DNA of 64,000 nucleotides from Paracoccus albicereus (GCF_024359525.1 NZ_JAKZEU010000005.1:248001-312000), one strand, 5' to 3'. Positions 20,317-29,690 are shown, numbered from the stretch's first letter. Numbers and translations are program-made. Notes: generated from the sequence alone by a model not told the origin.

Positions 20317-21143
20317 GCGGATCGGACGCCTTCGCGAACCGCGGCAACCGCGATGCCTCGGTCGTCAATCCGCGCCCGTCGGGCACGATCGACAGCACCC
20401 GCAGATCCGGCCCCGTGGGCGAGGGTCGCGCGGGCGATCCGTTCCTGATCGGCGAGGCGATGACCGGCGGTTACGGCACCGGCCCCGACATCCTGCACGA
20501 TTGCACCATCGCGGTCGAACAGGGTGAGATCGCCGTCATCGTCGGTCCGAACGGCGCCGGGAAATCGACGGCCATGAAGGCGGTGTTCGGAATGCTCGAC
20601 CTGCGGCAGGGCAGCGTGCGACTGAACGGGCGCGATATCACCGCGCTGAACCCGCAGGACCGGGTCAAGGCCGGGATGGGCTTCGTGCCGCAGGTCAACA
20701 ACATCTTCCCGTCGCTCACGGTGCAAGAGAACCTGGAGATGGGGGCCTTCATCCGCGACGACGACATCTCGGAAACGATGGAGCAGGTGTTCGATCTGTT
20801 CCCTGCCGTCGCGGACAAGCGCAAGCAGGCGGCCGGCGAGTTGTCCGGTGGACAACGCCAGCAGGTCGCGGTCAGCCGTGCGCTGATGACGCGCCCGAGC
20901 CTTCTGATGCTGGACGAGCCGACAGCAGGGGTATCACCCATCGTGATGGACGAGCTCTTCGACCGCATCATCGCCATCGCGCGCGGCGGGCTGCCGGTGC
21001 TGATGGTCGAACAGAACGCCCGGCAGGCGATGAACATCGCCGACAAGGCCTACGTGCTGGTCCAGGGGCGCAACGCGCATACCGGTACCGGCAAGGAGCT
21101 GATGGCGAACGAAGAGGTGCGCCGCACCTTCCTGGGGGGCTGA
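20313..21143 (+). CDS. livF: Branched-chain amino acid-type ABC transporter ATPase LivF, with N-terminal extension
   Basis: Second ATPase of the importer, 276 residues. Walker A is GPNGAGKST, the signature is LSGGQRQQVA, Walker B is LLMLDEPTAGVSP, and the switch histidine position is occupied by Gln-Asn in LMVEQNARQA, as is normal for LivF. The first 45 residues (MSGSDAFANRG ... GRAGDPFLIGE) precede the ABC domain, are Gly/Ser/Arg-rich and look disordered; typical LivF proteins are about 235-240 residues. The ATGA overlap with livG fixes this start, though a later start cannot be excluded. Confidence 0.94.
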   Translation: MSGSDAFANRGNRDASVVNPRPSGTIDSTRRSGPVGEGRAGDPFLIGEAMTGGYGTGPDILHDCTIAVEQGEIAVIVGPNGAGKSTAMKAVFGMLDLRQGSVRLNGRDITALNPQDRVKAGMGFVPQVNNIFPSLTVQENLEMGAFIRDDDISETMEQVFDLFPAVADKRKQAAGELSGGQRQQVAVSRALMTRPSLLMLDEPTAGVSPIVMDELFDRIIAIARGGLPVLMVEQNARQAMNIADKAYVLVQGRNAHTGTGKELMANEEVRRTFLGG

Positions 21144-21200
21144 GGCGGTGCGAATTACCATGATGACTTTGACGCCAGACCACGCTGAGGAAACACGCTG

Positions 21201-22208
21201 ATGGACATCCTCAACGCGCTTGTCGCCTTCCTGAACTTCGTCTTCATCCCGGCCGCGTCCTATGGCGCGCAGCTGGCGCTTGGCGCGCTTGGGGTCACGC
21301 TGATCTACGGGATCCTGCGTTTTTCCAATTTCGCGCATGGCGACACGATGGCATTCGGGACAGCGATCGTCATCATCCTGACCTGGGGCCTGCAGGGGCT
21401 GGGCGTCAACCTTGGGCCGCTGCCGACGGCGCTGCTGGCGCTTCCCCTTGGTATCGCGCTGACGGCGCTGCTGGTGCTGGGCACCGACCGCGTTGTCTAT
21501 CGCTTCTATCGCGTCAACAAGTCCGCGCCGATCATCATGGTCATGGCGTCGGTCGGCGTGATGTTCGTGATGAACGGACTGACGCGCCTGTTGATCGGGG
21601 TCGACGATCAGATCTTCACCGATGGCGCGCGCTTCGTGATCGATGTGCGCAGCTTCCGCGACTGGTCGGGCCTGGACGAGGGGCTTGCCCTGCGCACGAC
21701 GCAGGTGCTGACGCTGGTCGTCGCGGTGCTGGTGGTCTGGGCGCTGTTCCGGTTCCTGAACCGCACCAAGTCCGGCAAGGCGATGCGTGCCTATTCGGAC
21801 AACGAGGATCTGGCGCTGCTGTCCGGGATCGAGCCCGAGCGGGTGGTCCGCATCACATGGATCATCGCGGCGGCGCTGATGGTGATCGCGGGCACGCTGT
21901 ACGGCTTGGACAAATCGTTCGGGCCGTTCAACTATTTCCAGATGCTGCTGCCGATCTTCGCGTCGGCCATCGTCGGCGGATTGGGCAATCCGGTTGGCGC
22001 CATCGCGGGCGGTTTCCTCGTCGCCTTTTCCGAGGTCGCGGTCACGTATCCGTGGCGAAAGATCGTGGGCTATCTGGCTCCAGACTGGCAACCGGATGGG
22101 CTGCTGCAGCTTTTGTCCACCGAATACAAATTCGCGGTCAGCTTCATGATCCTGATCGCCGTCCTGCTGTTCCGGCCCACCGGCCTGTTCCGCGGCAAGT
22201 CCGTCTGA
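21201..22208 (+). CDS. livH: Branched-chain amino acid-type ABC transporter permease LivH
   Basis: Inner-membrane permease of the importer, 335 residues, with about eight hydrophobic segments. Family landmarks are GVTLIYGILRFSNFAHGDTMAFG near residues 33-55 and the coupling-helix region KAMRAYSDNEDLALLSGI that docks on the ATPases. The C-terminal part has IVGGLGNPVGAIAGGF, another LivH hallmark. It follows livF by 57 bases and precedes livM by ten, in the same operon. Confidence 0.95.
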   Translation: MDILNALVAFLNFVFIPAASYGAQLALGALGVTLIYGILRFSNFAHGDTMAFGTAIVIILTWGLQGLGVNLGPLPTALLALPLGIALTALLVLGTDRVVYRFYRVNKSAPIIMVMASVGVMFVMNGLTRLLIGVDDQIFTDGARFVIDVRSFRDWSGLDEGLALRTTQVLTLVVAVLVVWALFRFLNRTKSGKAMRAYSDNEDLALLSGIEPERVVRITWIIAAALMVIAGTLYGLDKSFGPFNYFQMLLPIFASAIVGGLGNPVGAIAGGFLVAFSEVAVTYPWRKIVGYLAPDWQPDGLLQLLSTEYKFAVSFMILIAVLLFRPTGLFRGKSV

Positions 22209-22218
22209 GGGGGCGCCG

Positions 22219-23562
22219 ATGTCCGGAAACCGTCAAGTCACCTCCGCTGCCAGCCGCTGGCGTGCGCCGGTCCTGTTCTTGATCCTCGCGGCCCTGTTCT
22301 TCGCCGAAGGCACGTTCCGCAACGCGATGTTCTCGGGCAGCTGGAACATCTCGCTGGCGATCCTGAACATGGGTCTGATCTCGGCCATCACTGCGCTTGG
22401 GCTGAACATGCAGTGGGGCTATGCGGGGCTGTTCAACGTCGGCGTCGTGGGCTTCCTTGCACTTGGCGGGCTTGCGCCGGTCCTGATCGCGCTTCCCCCG
22501 GTCGAGGGGGCCTGGGGCGCGGGCGGAATGCGGATCATCGCAGCGTTGGTGACCGGCATCGGCTCGCTGGCGCTGGCCTCGCTGGTCTGGCGGCGGGGCC
22601 GGGGCAAGGTGGGTGCGCTTGCGACCGCCGGTGTCCTGGTCCTTGGCTTCTTCCTGTTCCGCTGGGTCTTTGACCCCGCAGTCGCCGCGATCGAGGCGAA
22701 CCAGTCGGCGCGCTACGGTAATATAGGCGGCCTCGGCTGGCCGGTTCTGCTGTCCTGGCCAATCGGCGGGCTCTTCGCCGCCGCGGCGGCCTGGGCGGTG
22801 GGCAAGGTTGCACTAGGCCTGCGGTCGGATTACCTCGCGATCGCCACGCTCGGCATCGGCGAGATCATCGTCGCGGTCCTGAAGAACGAGGAATGGCTGG
22901 CGCGCGGGGTCAAGAACATCACCTCGATCCCCCGGCCCGTCCCCTACGAGATCGAGTTGCAGCGCAACCCGGACTTCCAGTCCTTCGCCAATTCATGGTC
23001 GACGAGCGCGGCCGAGGCTTCGGGGATCTGGGTCAAGCTTTGCTACATGTCGCTGTTCCTGGTCGTCCTGCTGGCGATCATCCTGCTGGCCGAGTTGGCG
23101 TTGAAATCGCCCTGGGGCCGGATGATGCGCGCGATCCGCGACAACGAAACCGCGGCCGAGGCGATGGGCAAGGACGTCACCGCGCGGCACTTGCAGGTCT
23201 TCATCATCGGCTGTGGCGTGATCGGCATGGCCGGCGCGATGATGATCACACTGGACGGCCTGATGGCGCCGACAAGCTACAATCCACTGCGCTACACGTT
23301 CCTGATCTGGGTGATGGTCATCATCGGCGGGTCTGGCAACAACTGGGGCGCGGTGCTTGGCGCCGTCCTGATCTGGTTCTTGTGGATCAAGGTCGAGGTG
23401 TGGGGTCCCGAACTGATCGGGCTTCTGACCGCGCCCATGCCAGCAGGCGCGGTCAAGGATCACCTTCTCGATAGCGCCCCCCACATGCGCTTCATCGCGA
23501 TGGGGATGATCTTGCTGCTCGTGCTGCGCTTCGCCCCGCGGGGGTTGCTGCCAGAACGGTGA
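22219..23562 (+). CDS. livM: Branched-chain amino acid-type ABC transporter permease LivM
   Basis: Second permease, 447 residues, larger than LivH as is usual. It has the motif ITALGLNMQWGYAGLFNVGVVGFLALGG (about 54-81, the LivM GxxSLGxxxF-type region) and the coupling helix RMMRAIRDNETAAEAMGKDV. The C-terminus includes IGGSGNNWGAVLGAVLIW. There are about ten hydrophobic segments. Its stop codon is directly adjacent to the stop of the minus-strand CAP gene (no gap), so the two transcripts converge without a visible terminator. Confidence 0.94.
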   Translation: MSGNRQVTSAASRWRAPVLFLILAALFFAEGTFRNAMFSGSWNISLAILNMGLISAITALGLNMQWGYAGLFNVGVVGFLALGGLAPVLIALPPVEGAWGAGGMRIIAALVTGIGSLALASLVWRRGRGKVGALATAGVLVLGFFLFRWVFDPAVAAIEANQSARYGNIGGLGWPVLLSWPIGGLFAAAAAWAVGKVALGLRSDYLAIATLGIGEIIVAVLKNEEWLARGVKNITSIPRPVPYEIELQRNPDFQSFANSWSTSAAEASGIWVKLCYMSLFLVVLLAIILLAELALKSPWGRMMRAIRDNETAAEAMGKDVTARHLQVFIIGCGVIGMAGAMMITLDGLMAPTSYNPLRYTFLIWVMVIIGGSGNNWGAVLGAVLIWFLWIKVEVWGPELIGLLTAPMPAGAVKDHLLDSAPHMRFIAMGMILLLVLRFAPRGLLPER

Positions 23563-24156
23563 TCACCGGCAGTTGTCGCCCATGACGACCGACCACCACT
23601 GACGCCCGTCCGCGCCGGTGGTGACGCCGACGCCGATCTCGTCGGACAACTGACCCAGCACCTGCTCGCGGTGCGGGGGCGAATTCAGCCACGCATTGAC
23701 GATGCCCGTCGGCGAGCCGCCGACCTGTGCCAGCTGGATCACACCGCAGGTCGGATACCCCACAGCGCGCGCACGATCCACGACGTTCGACCCGTTCGAG
23801 CCGGCGACAGTCGCCTGACCCATACGCACCATGTCGCAGGCATGGGACTGCGCCACGCCGTCCAGTGTCTCGTTGCGGTCTAGAAGCACCTTGCCCTCGA
23901 CGCTGCGCGCCGCGTTGATCGCGTCGGCGAGCGCGTTGGCGCCAGCCGCGTCCGCCGTGCAGGACGCGGCCAAGGACTGGGACGCGGGCGGCACCGGTAC
24001 GCCGGTCTCGACCTGCACGCCCTCGACCTCGGCCAGTTCGACCCCGTCCAGAACGTAGCCGGGTTCGTCGACCATGACGCTGCTTTGTTCGCAGGCCGAA
24101 AGTGCGGCCACCGCCCCCATGCCAAAAGCTGCGACGATCATGCGTGATGTCCGCAT
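23563..24156 (-). CDS. CAP/SCP-domain lipoprotein
   Basis: A 197-residue secreted protein of the CAP superfamily (cysteine-rich secretory protein/antigen 5/PR-1). The N-terminus is a lipoprotein signal with LSAC and the lipid cysteine at residue 22. The CAP signatures are the AINAARS...L start helix, AQSHACDMVRMG (first cavity histidine), and GIVNAWLNSPPHREQVL (second histidine), ending with WWSVVMGDNC. Bacterial members bind lipids or have unknown roles; none can be assigned here. AAAGGA lies eight bases before the ATG. It converges with livM. Confidence 0.9.
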   Translation of the reverse strand: MRTSRMIVAAFGMGAVAALSACEQSSVMVDEPGYVLDGVELAEVEGVQVETGVPVPPASQSLAASCTADAAGANALADAINAARSVEGKVLLDRNETLDGVAQSHACDMVRMGQATVAGSNGSNVVDRARAVGYPTCGVIQLAQVGGSPTGIVNAWLNSPPHREQVLGQLSDEIGVGVTTGADGRQWWSVVMGDNCR

Positions 24157-24276
24157 GGGCTGATCCTTTCCGTAAGGGCGCCGAACGCCTTGTTCCCATT
24201 GACGAAATCAAACGACTCTGGACCGCGGCCGGTTCCCGGCCTTGCGCGATGCCCCGCGCGCGCGTAAAGCCCGGCC

Positions 24277-25830
24277 ATGACACAGCATCAGCGCCTTCTC
24301 GTCGTCGATTTCGGCTCTCAGGTCACGCAGTTGATCGCGCGGCGACTCCGCGAACTGAACGTCTATTGCGAGATCCATCCTTACCAGACGCTGACCGATG
24401 CGCGCCTTCGCGACATCGCACCGCAGGCCGTGATCCTGTCGGGCGGACCGGACAGCGTGACCCGCGACGGAAGCCCTCGCGCGCCGCAAAGCCTGTTCGA
24501 GATGGGCGTGCCGGTCTTCGGGATCTGCTACGGCCAGCAGGTGATGATGGAGCAGCTGGGCGGACGGGTCGAGGCCGGTCATCACGCCGAATACGGCCGC
24601 GCCTTCGTCACGCCCGCGCCGGGCCACCGCAAGGACGGCATCTTCGCGGGTCTGGCCGAGCGTGAGCAGGTCTGGATGAGCCACGGCGACCGCGTCACCC
24701 AGTTGGCACCCGGCTTCGAGGTGATCGGCACCTCGCCCAACGCACCCTTCGCGATCACCGCCGACGAGTCTCGCGGATTTTACGCCGTGCAATTCCACCC
24801 TGAGGTTCATCACACGCCGAACGGCCGCCAGATGCTGGAAAACTTTGTCCGGCTGGCGGGCTTCACGGGCGACTGGACCATGGCCGCCTACAAGGATGAG
24901 GCGATCCGCAAGATCCGCGATCAGGTCGGCGACCGGAAGGTCATCTGCGGATTGTCGGGCGGGGTGGATTCATCCGTCGCGGCCGTGCTGATCCACGAGG
25001 CGATCGGTGATCAGTTGACATGCGTCTTCGTCGATCACGGCCTGCTGCGGCTGAATGAGGCCGAAGAGGTCGTGACGATGTTCCGCGACCATTACAACAT
25101 CCCGCTGATCCATGCCGACGAGGCCGACCTGTTCCTGGGCGCGCTCGAGGGCATTTCGGACCCCGAGGTCAAGCGCAAGACGATCGGCAAGCTGTTCATC
25201 GACGTGTTCCAGCGCGAGGCGGGCAAGATCGATGGTGCCGAGTTTCTGGCGCAGGGCACGCTTTATCCGGACGTCATCGAAAGCGTGTCGTTCAGCGGCG
25301 GCCCTTCGGTCACCATCAAGTCGCACCACAATGTCGGCGGCCTGCCCGAGAAGATGGGTCTGAAGCTGGTCGAGCCGCTGCGCGAGCTGTTCAAGGACGA
25401 GGTCCGCGAACTGGGCAGAGAGCTTGGCCTGCCCAGCACCTTCATCGGGCGTCATCCCTTCCCCGGCCCCGGCCTTGCGATCCGCTGCCCTGGTGAGATC
25501 ACCCGTGACAAGCTGGAGATCCTGCGCAAGGCCGATGCCGTCTTCATCGATCAGATCCGGCGTCACGGTCTTTACGACGAGATCTGGCAGGCCTTCGTGG
25601 CGATCCTGCCGGTCCGCACCGTGGGCGTGATGGGCGACGGACGCACCTACGATTATGCCTGCGCGCTGCGTGCCGTCACCTCGGTCGACGGGATGACGGC
25701 CGATTATTATCCCTTTACCCACGATTTCCTGGGTGAAACCGCGACGCGAATCATCAACGAGGTCAAGGGCATCAATCGGGTGACCTACGACATTACCTCG
25801 AAGCCGCCGGGCACGATCGAGTGGGAATGA
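24277..25830 (+). CDS. guaA: GMP synthase (glutamine-hydrolysing)
   Basis: Converts XMP to GMP with glutamine and ATP, last step of guanine nucleotide synthesis. The 517-residue protein has an N-terminal class I glutamine amidotransferase domain with nucleophile Cys84 (FGICYGQQ) and the His/Glu pair in FHPEVHH, then the ATP-pyrophosphatase P-loop GLSGGVDSS near residue 227, and the C-terminal dimerisation domain ending [12 protein letters not shown]. The length is standard. It is divergent from the CAP gene and stands as a single gene. Confidence 0.98.
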   Translation: MTQHQRLLVVDFGSQVTQLIARRLRELNVYCEIHPYQTLTDARLRDIAPQAVILSGGPDSVTRDGSPRAPQSLFEMGVPVFGICYGQQVMMEQLGGRVEAGHHAEYGRAFVTPAPGHRKDGIFAGLAEREQVWMSHGDRVTQLAPGFEVIGTSPNAPFAITADESRGFYAVQFHPEVHHTPNGRQMLENFVRLAGFTGDWTMAAYKDEAIRKIRDQVGDRKVICGLSGGVDSSVAAVLIHEAIGDQLTCVFVDHGLLRLNEAEEVVTMFRDHYNIPLIHADEADLFLGALEGISDPEVKRKTIGKLFIDVFQREAGKIDGAEFLAQGTLYPDVIESVSFSGGPSVTIKSHHNVGGLPEKMGLKLVEPLRELFKDEVRELGRELGLPSTFIGRHPFPGPGLAIRCPGEITRDKLEILRKADAVFIDQIRRHGLYDEIWQAFVAILPVRTVGVMGDGRTYDYACALRAVTSVDGMTADYYPFTHDFLGETATRIINEVKGINRVTYDITSKPPGTIEWE

Positions 25831-25937
25831 GCCACGCCTCTCATGGAAGATGAGTTGATCTTGCCGGGCTTTGCCGCAATTCTGTTAACGCTGGCGGCGC
25901 ATCGCCGCCACGACCCTCGCCATCAAGGGAGAGCCCA

Positions 25938-27035
25938 ATGCCCCAGATCAGCCGACGCCACCTTTTGCTGACCGCCTTTGCCGCGGCATCCCTTCCCGCG
26001 ATGCCGGGCTTCCTGCGTCGCGCCGAAGCGTCGCCCGTCTTCGCCCCCGCCGTTTCGGATTGGCAGCGCTACAGCCTGCGCACGAATGTCACCCTGGCAA
26101 AGGCCGGTCCGGCCCAGGTCTGGCTGCCCGTGCCCGCGATCGACAGCGACTGGCAGCGCAGCGTCGATGACAGCTTTACCGGCAACGCCACCGAGGCCGC
26201 GATCGTCACCGATCCCGAGACCGGGGCACGCTATCTTCACGCGCGCTTCGACGGTGATGCGCAGCCGCAGATCGAATTGACCAGCCTGGTCGAGACTCGC
26301 AACAGGGTCGCCGACTGGGAGGCTGGAACCGAGCCGCAGGAAGATCCCGCCGTTCTGCAGGCCGCATTGCAGGGGTCGAGCCTGAAGCCGCTCGACGGCG
26401 TGGTGCTGGAGCGCGCGCAGGAGATCACCAAGGGCGCTGCGACCGACCGCGACAAGGTCGCCGCGATCTATGCCTGGATCGTCGAGAACTGTCACCGTAA
26501 CCTCGACACGCCCGGCTGCGGCCCCGGCGATATCGAGGCGACACTGGCCAGCGCCGGCATCGGTGGAAAATGCGCGGACCTCAACGGTCTCTTCGTGGGC
26601 CTCGCTCGCGCTTCGGGCGTTCCGGCACGCGACATCTACGGCGTTCGCGTCGCACCGTCCGAATTCGGCTACAAGCAGCTTGGCGCGAACAGCCCGACCG
26701 TCACGGGCGCCCAGCATTGCCGCGCCGAAGTGTGGCTGACCGGTCTGGGTTGGGTCGCGATGGATCCTGCCGACGTGCTGAAGGTGATGCGCGCGGAAAC
26801 CGACACATGGATCAAGGATGCGGCCGATCCGCTGGTCGCGCCGGTCGATGCGGCGCTGTTCGGGTCGTGGGAAGGCAACTGGGTCGGCTTCAACACCGCC
26901 AGCGACATCAAGCTGAGCGGCGGAAACGACTCCCTGCCCTTCCTGATGTATCCGCAGGGCCAGATCGGCTCGCAGTCGCTTGACGAACTCGATGCCGAAG
27001 CGTTCCGCTACGAGATGACTGCGACCGCGCTCTGA
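25938..27035 (+). CDS. Tat-exported transglutaminase-like (cysteine protease fold) protein
   Basis: A 365-residue protein with a twin-arginine signal (SRRHLLLTAFAAASLP at residues 5-20) and a transglutaminase-core domain. The triad is visible as Cys212 in GGKCADLNGL, His260 in AQHCRAEVW, and Asp276 in AMDPADV. Bacterial proteins of this type are mostly thought to be peptidases or amide hydrolases rather than cross-linking enzymes; the substrate is unknown. The N-terminal 150 residues form a beta-rich region ending just before the helical entry to the core. A strong terminator follows. Confidence 0.86.
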   Translation: MPQISRRHLLLTAFAAASLPAMPGFLRRAEASPVFAPAVSDWQRYSLRTNVTLAKAGPAQVWLPVPAIDSDWQRSVDDSFTGNATEAAIVTDPETGARYLHARFDGDAQPQIELTSLVETRNRVADWEAGTEPQEDPAVLQAALQGSSLKPLDGVVLERAQEITKGAATDRDKVAAIYAWIVENCHRNLDTPGCGPGDIEATLASAGIGGKCADLNGLFVGLARASGVPARDIYGVRVAPSEFGYKQLGANSPTVTGAQHCRAEVWLTGLGWVAMDPADVLKVMRAETDTWIKDAADPLVAPVDAALFGSWEGNWVGFNTASDIKLSGGNDSLPFLMYPQGQIGSQSLDELDAEAFRYEMTATAL

Positions 27036-27043
27036 CCCCCGAT

Positions 27044-27073
27044 CGCCGGCCCGGATCACGGGCCGGCGTTTCT
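27044..27073 (+). terminator. Terminator after the transglutaminase-like gene
   Basis: CGCCGGCCCG, loop GATCA, CGGGCCGGCG: ten perfect base pairs followed by TTTCT. It starts eight bases after the stop codon and ends before the DUF72 gene. Confidence 0.85.
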
Positions 27074-27093
27074 GCCTATCCAAGGAACATGCC

Positions 27094-27825
27094 ATGATCC
27101 GCGTCGGAATCGGCGGCTGGAATTTCGATGAATGGCGCGGCGGCGTGTTCTATCCCGACGATCTGCCACAACGGCGTGAACTGGAATTCGCCAGCCGCGC
27201 GCTGTCGAGTATCGAGATCAACGCGACCTATTACGGCAGCCAGAAGCCGACGACCTTTCAGAAATGGCATGACGAAACGCCCGATGATTTCGTCTTCGCG
27301 ATCAAGGCGAGCCGCTACGCGACGAACCGCAAGAATCTTGGCGAGGCCGGCGGCAGCGTCGAAAAGTTCCTGACGTCGGGGATCACGAAGCTGGGCGACA
27401 AGCTTGGCCCGATCAACTGGCAGTTGGCCGCCACCAAGACTTTCGATCCCGAAGAATTTGCCGCCTTTCTCGCGCTTCTGCCCAAGACGCAGGACGGCAT
27501 CGCCCTGCGCCACGCGATCGAGGTGCGCCACGACAGCTTCGCGGACAACAAGGCGGCCGAACTGTGCCGCGACCGGAACATCGCACTGATCCGCGGCGCC
27601 GACAGCGAGTTCCCCGATATCGACGTCGAAACCGCCGACTTCGCCTATATGCGCCTGATGGGCACGACCGACCGCGCGAACGGCTATACACCAAAGGCGC
27701 TGGATCACTGGGCCGAGGAAGCGAAGCGCATGGCCAAAGGACGCGACCTCTTCCTCTATGTCATCTCCGGCCACAAGGCACGGAATCCGGCCTGTGCACA
27801 GGCGCTGATCGAAAGGCTGACATGA
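27094..27825 (+). CDS. DUF72 family protein
   Basis: A 243-residue protein of the DUF72 (YecE-like) TIM-barrel family. Hallmarks are IRVGIGGWNFDEWRG at the start, IEINATYYGSQKPTTFQKWHDETPDDFVFAIKASR, and the later ALRHAIEVRHDSF and YMRLMGT. No catalytic activity is established for the family; some members are linked to DNA damage or metabolic repair, but this is not shown. Its stop overlaps the ATG of the monooxygenase-GNAT fusion gene, so the two are co-translated. The start is fixed by a normal family N-terminus. Confidence 0.9.
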   Translation: MIRVGIGGWNFDEWRGGVFYPDDLPQRRELEFASRALSSIEINATYYGSQKPTTFQKWHDETPDDFVFAIKASRYATNRKNLGEAGGSVEKFLTSGITKLGDKLGPINWQLAATKTFDPEEFAAFLALLPKTQDGIALRHAIEVRHDSFADNKAAELCRDRNIALIRGADSEFPDIDVETADFAYMRLMGTTDRANGYTPKALDHWAEEAKRMAKGRDLFLYVISGHKARNPACAQALIERLT

Positions 27826-28634
27826 GCTGCGCATGCGGACACGACCACGGGCCACGCCCTGCTCTCGAAGAGACGGGCGAGCCGATCGAACTCGACCGTC
27901 CGATGATCGCGCTGTCAGGCCGGCTGATCTGCGCCGATCCGTCTCAGATGATGCTAGCGATGGACCTTCTGCCCGGTCATATCGAGGCAAGCCGGGCGGA
28001 ACCCGGGAACCTGCGATTCGACATCCATCAGGACGACGATCCGCTGGTCTGGCATCTGAGCGAACTCTTCGCCGATGCGGACGCCTTCGCCGCCCATCAG
28101 GCGCGCACGAAGGACAGTGACTGGGGCCGCGACTCTGGCGACATCCGCCGCGACTTTCACAAGGCCGAAGCCGCGCCCTTCCTGCGCCCTGAGGATCGGG
28201 CGGATCGCCACGGCATCCACGCTTTGAACCATCTCGCCTTCGGCAGCGAGGATGAGGCGCGGCTGGTTGACCGGTTGCGCGAAGACGGTGATCTGGACCT
28301 GTCGCTGGTCGCGGCGCAGGGCGGCACCGTCCTGGGTCATATCGCGCTGTCGCGGGTCGAAGCACATTTTCCCGCGCTGGCCCTGGCGCCGGTCGCGGTC
28401 CATCCCGCGATGCAGCGGCGCGGGATCGGTTCCGCGCTGATCCGGGCGGCCATCGCGGCGCGTCCGGATCACGCGATCATCGTCCTGGGCGAACCGGCCT
28501 ATTATGCGCGCTTCGGCTTTGCGCCCGTCGATCTGGACTCGCCCTATGCCGCTCCCGCGCTGCAGGCTACGGGCCCCGGAATAGAAACGGGCGCGCAGAT
28601 CGTTCACGCGCCCGCCTTTGCAAGCCTCGGCTGA
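27822..28634 (+). CDS. Fusion of ABM-type monooxygenase-like domain and GNAT acetyltransferase
   Basis: A 270-residue two-domain protein. Residues 2-9 are a Cys/His-rich head (SCACGHDH) that could bind a metal. Residues about 28-118 resemble the antibiotic biosynthesis monooxygenase (ABM) dimeric barrel (SGRLICADPSQMML ... LRFDIHQDDDPLVWHLSELFADADAFAAH). Residues about 133-262 are a GNAT domain of the YhbS type with the acetyl-CoA loop VHPAMQRRGIGSAL near 193-206 and YYARFGFAPV. The ATGA overlap with the DUF72 gene fixes the start. The combination suggests an oxidative step followed by acetylation, but no substrate is indicated. Confidence 0.82.
   Translation: MSCACGHDHGPRPALEETGEPIELDRPMIALSGRLICADPSQMMLAMDLLPGHIEASRAEPGNLRFDIHQDDDPLVWHLSELFADADAFAAHQARTKDSDWGRDSGDIRRDFHKAEAAPFLRPEDRADRHGIHALNHLAFGSEDEARLVDRLREDGDLDLSLVAAQGGTVLGHIALSRVEAHFPALALAPVAVHPAMQRRGIGSALIRAAIAARPDHAIIVLGEPAYYARFGFAPVDLDSPYAAPALQATGPGIETGAQIVHAPAFASLG
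28588..28617 (+). terminator. Hairpin at the end of the fusion gene
   Basis: CGGGCGCG, an 11-base loop, and CGCGCCCG form eight perfect base pairs followed by CCTTTG, inside the last codons of the fusion gene. The next gene converges with only five bases between stop codons, so a terminator would have to sit inside a coding end. This is weaker than the other terminators. Confidence 0.3.
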
Positions 28635-28639
28635 GAGGC

Positions 28640-29563
28640 TCAGGCCTTGTAGATGTCGACCAGCTTGCCCAGCATTTCCAGCGCGTCGGTGCGCGAACGC
28701 TGGAAGCTGTTACGACCGATGATGCTGCCGTTGCCGCCGCCGTCGCGGATCGCCATCGCGTCTTCGTAAACCGCGTCCGATCCCTTGGCCGCGCCGCCCG
28801 AGAAGATGACGATCCGGCGCCCGCCGAAGGCCGCCTTCATGCAATGCTCGACGCGCTTGGCCTGGGTCGAGATGTCGATCCCCTGCGCCTCGTAGACTTT
28901 CTTGGCCTCGCCCAGTTCCAGATGGTCGGTCGAAAGCTTGATCTTGATGATATGGGCGCCCAAAAGTGCCGCGATCTGGGCGGCATAGGCGGCGATGTCG
29001 ATCGCCGTTTCCCCGTCCTTGCTGATCGCCTCGCCGCGCGGATAGGACCAGATCACCGTGGCGACGCCCTTCGACGCAGCCTCGCGCCGCATTTCGGTGA
29101 TCTCCTCGAACATGTCGAGCGCCATGTCGCTGCCGGGATAGATCGTGAAGCCGATGGCCGAACAGCCGAGGCGCAGTGCGTCATCGACAGTGGCCGTCAC
29201 CGCCTGGTTCTTGCCGGCGGTGTCCGACATCAACGAGTTTGCGCTGTTGCATTTCAGGATGGTCGGGATCTGACCCGCGAAGGTGTCAGCCCCGGCCTCG
29301 ATCATGCCCAGCGGCGCAGCATAGGCGTTCAGGCCCGCATCGATTGCCAACTGGTAATGATAGTGCGGGTCGTAGCCGTCGGGGTTCTTCGCGAAGGACC
29401 GCGCGGGGCCGTGTTCGAAGCCCTGATCGACGGGCAGGATGATCATCTTGCCGGTGCCGCCCAGCTTGCCGTGCATCAGCATCCGCGCAAGCTGCGCCTT
29501 CACGCCGGGCGTCTCACCCTCGTAATTGGCAAGAATGCGGCGGACGGTATCGGTCATGGTCAT
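28640..29563 (-). CDS. Fructose-bisphosphate aldolase, class I (DeoC/LacD-type)
   Basis: Schiff-base aldolase cleaving fructose-1,6-bisphosphate. The 307-residue protein matches the archaeal/bacterial DhnA-type class I aldolases: KMIILPVDQGFEHGPARSF near residues 39-57, TIYPGSD near 140, the lysine-containing strand HIIKIKL (Lys207 or Lys209, one being the Schiff-base lysine), and phosphate-binding IVIFSGGAAKGSDAV and GGNGSIIGRNSFQR. The ATG at 29563 has AGGGGA at good spacing; a second ATG two codons later is possible. With pgk nearby it belongs to central carbon metabolism. Confidence 0.93.
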   Translation of the reverse strand: MTMTDTVRRILANYEGETPGVKAQLARMLMHGKLGGTGKMIILPVDQGFEHGPARSFAKNPDGYDPHYHYQLAIDAGLNAYAAPLGMIEAGADTFAGQIPTILKCNSANSLMSDTAGKNQAVTATVDDALRLGCSAIGFTIYPGSDMALDMFEEITEMRREAASKGVATVIWSYPRGEAISKDGETAIDIAAYAAQIAALLGAHIIKIKLSTDHLELGEAKKVYEAQGIDISTQAKRVEHCMKAAFGGRRIVIFSGGAAKGSDAVYEDAMAIRDGGGNGSIIGRNSFQRSRTDALEMLGKLVDIYKA

Positions 29564-29657
29564 CACTCTATCCCCTGTGGCTTGGCTGCTTCCTAACAGA
29601 AGGGCGCGGCAGGGCAACGCTGGTGACGCTAACATCCCTGCGCAGGGCGTCACTTCG

Positions 29658-29690
29658 TTAACGCCGAGATAACCATTAATAAAATCCTAA
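29658..29690 (+). promoter_or_regulatory. Two near-consensus CtrA-like half-site pairs
   Basis: TTAA-N7-ATAA (29658-29672) and TTAA-N7-CTAA (29676-29690) each differ by one base from the TTAA-N7-TTAA recognition pattern of the alphaproteobacterial regulator CtrA. They lie 73-105 bases before the start of the low-complexity gene, in a short AT-rich stretch. Two close near-matches are suggestive, not proof. Confidence 0.3.

Noticed and set aside
20934..22091. Minus-strand open frame of 385 codons opposite livF/livH
   Set aside because: Charged low-complexity shadow of transporter genes, no motif.
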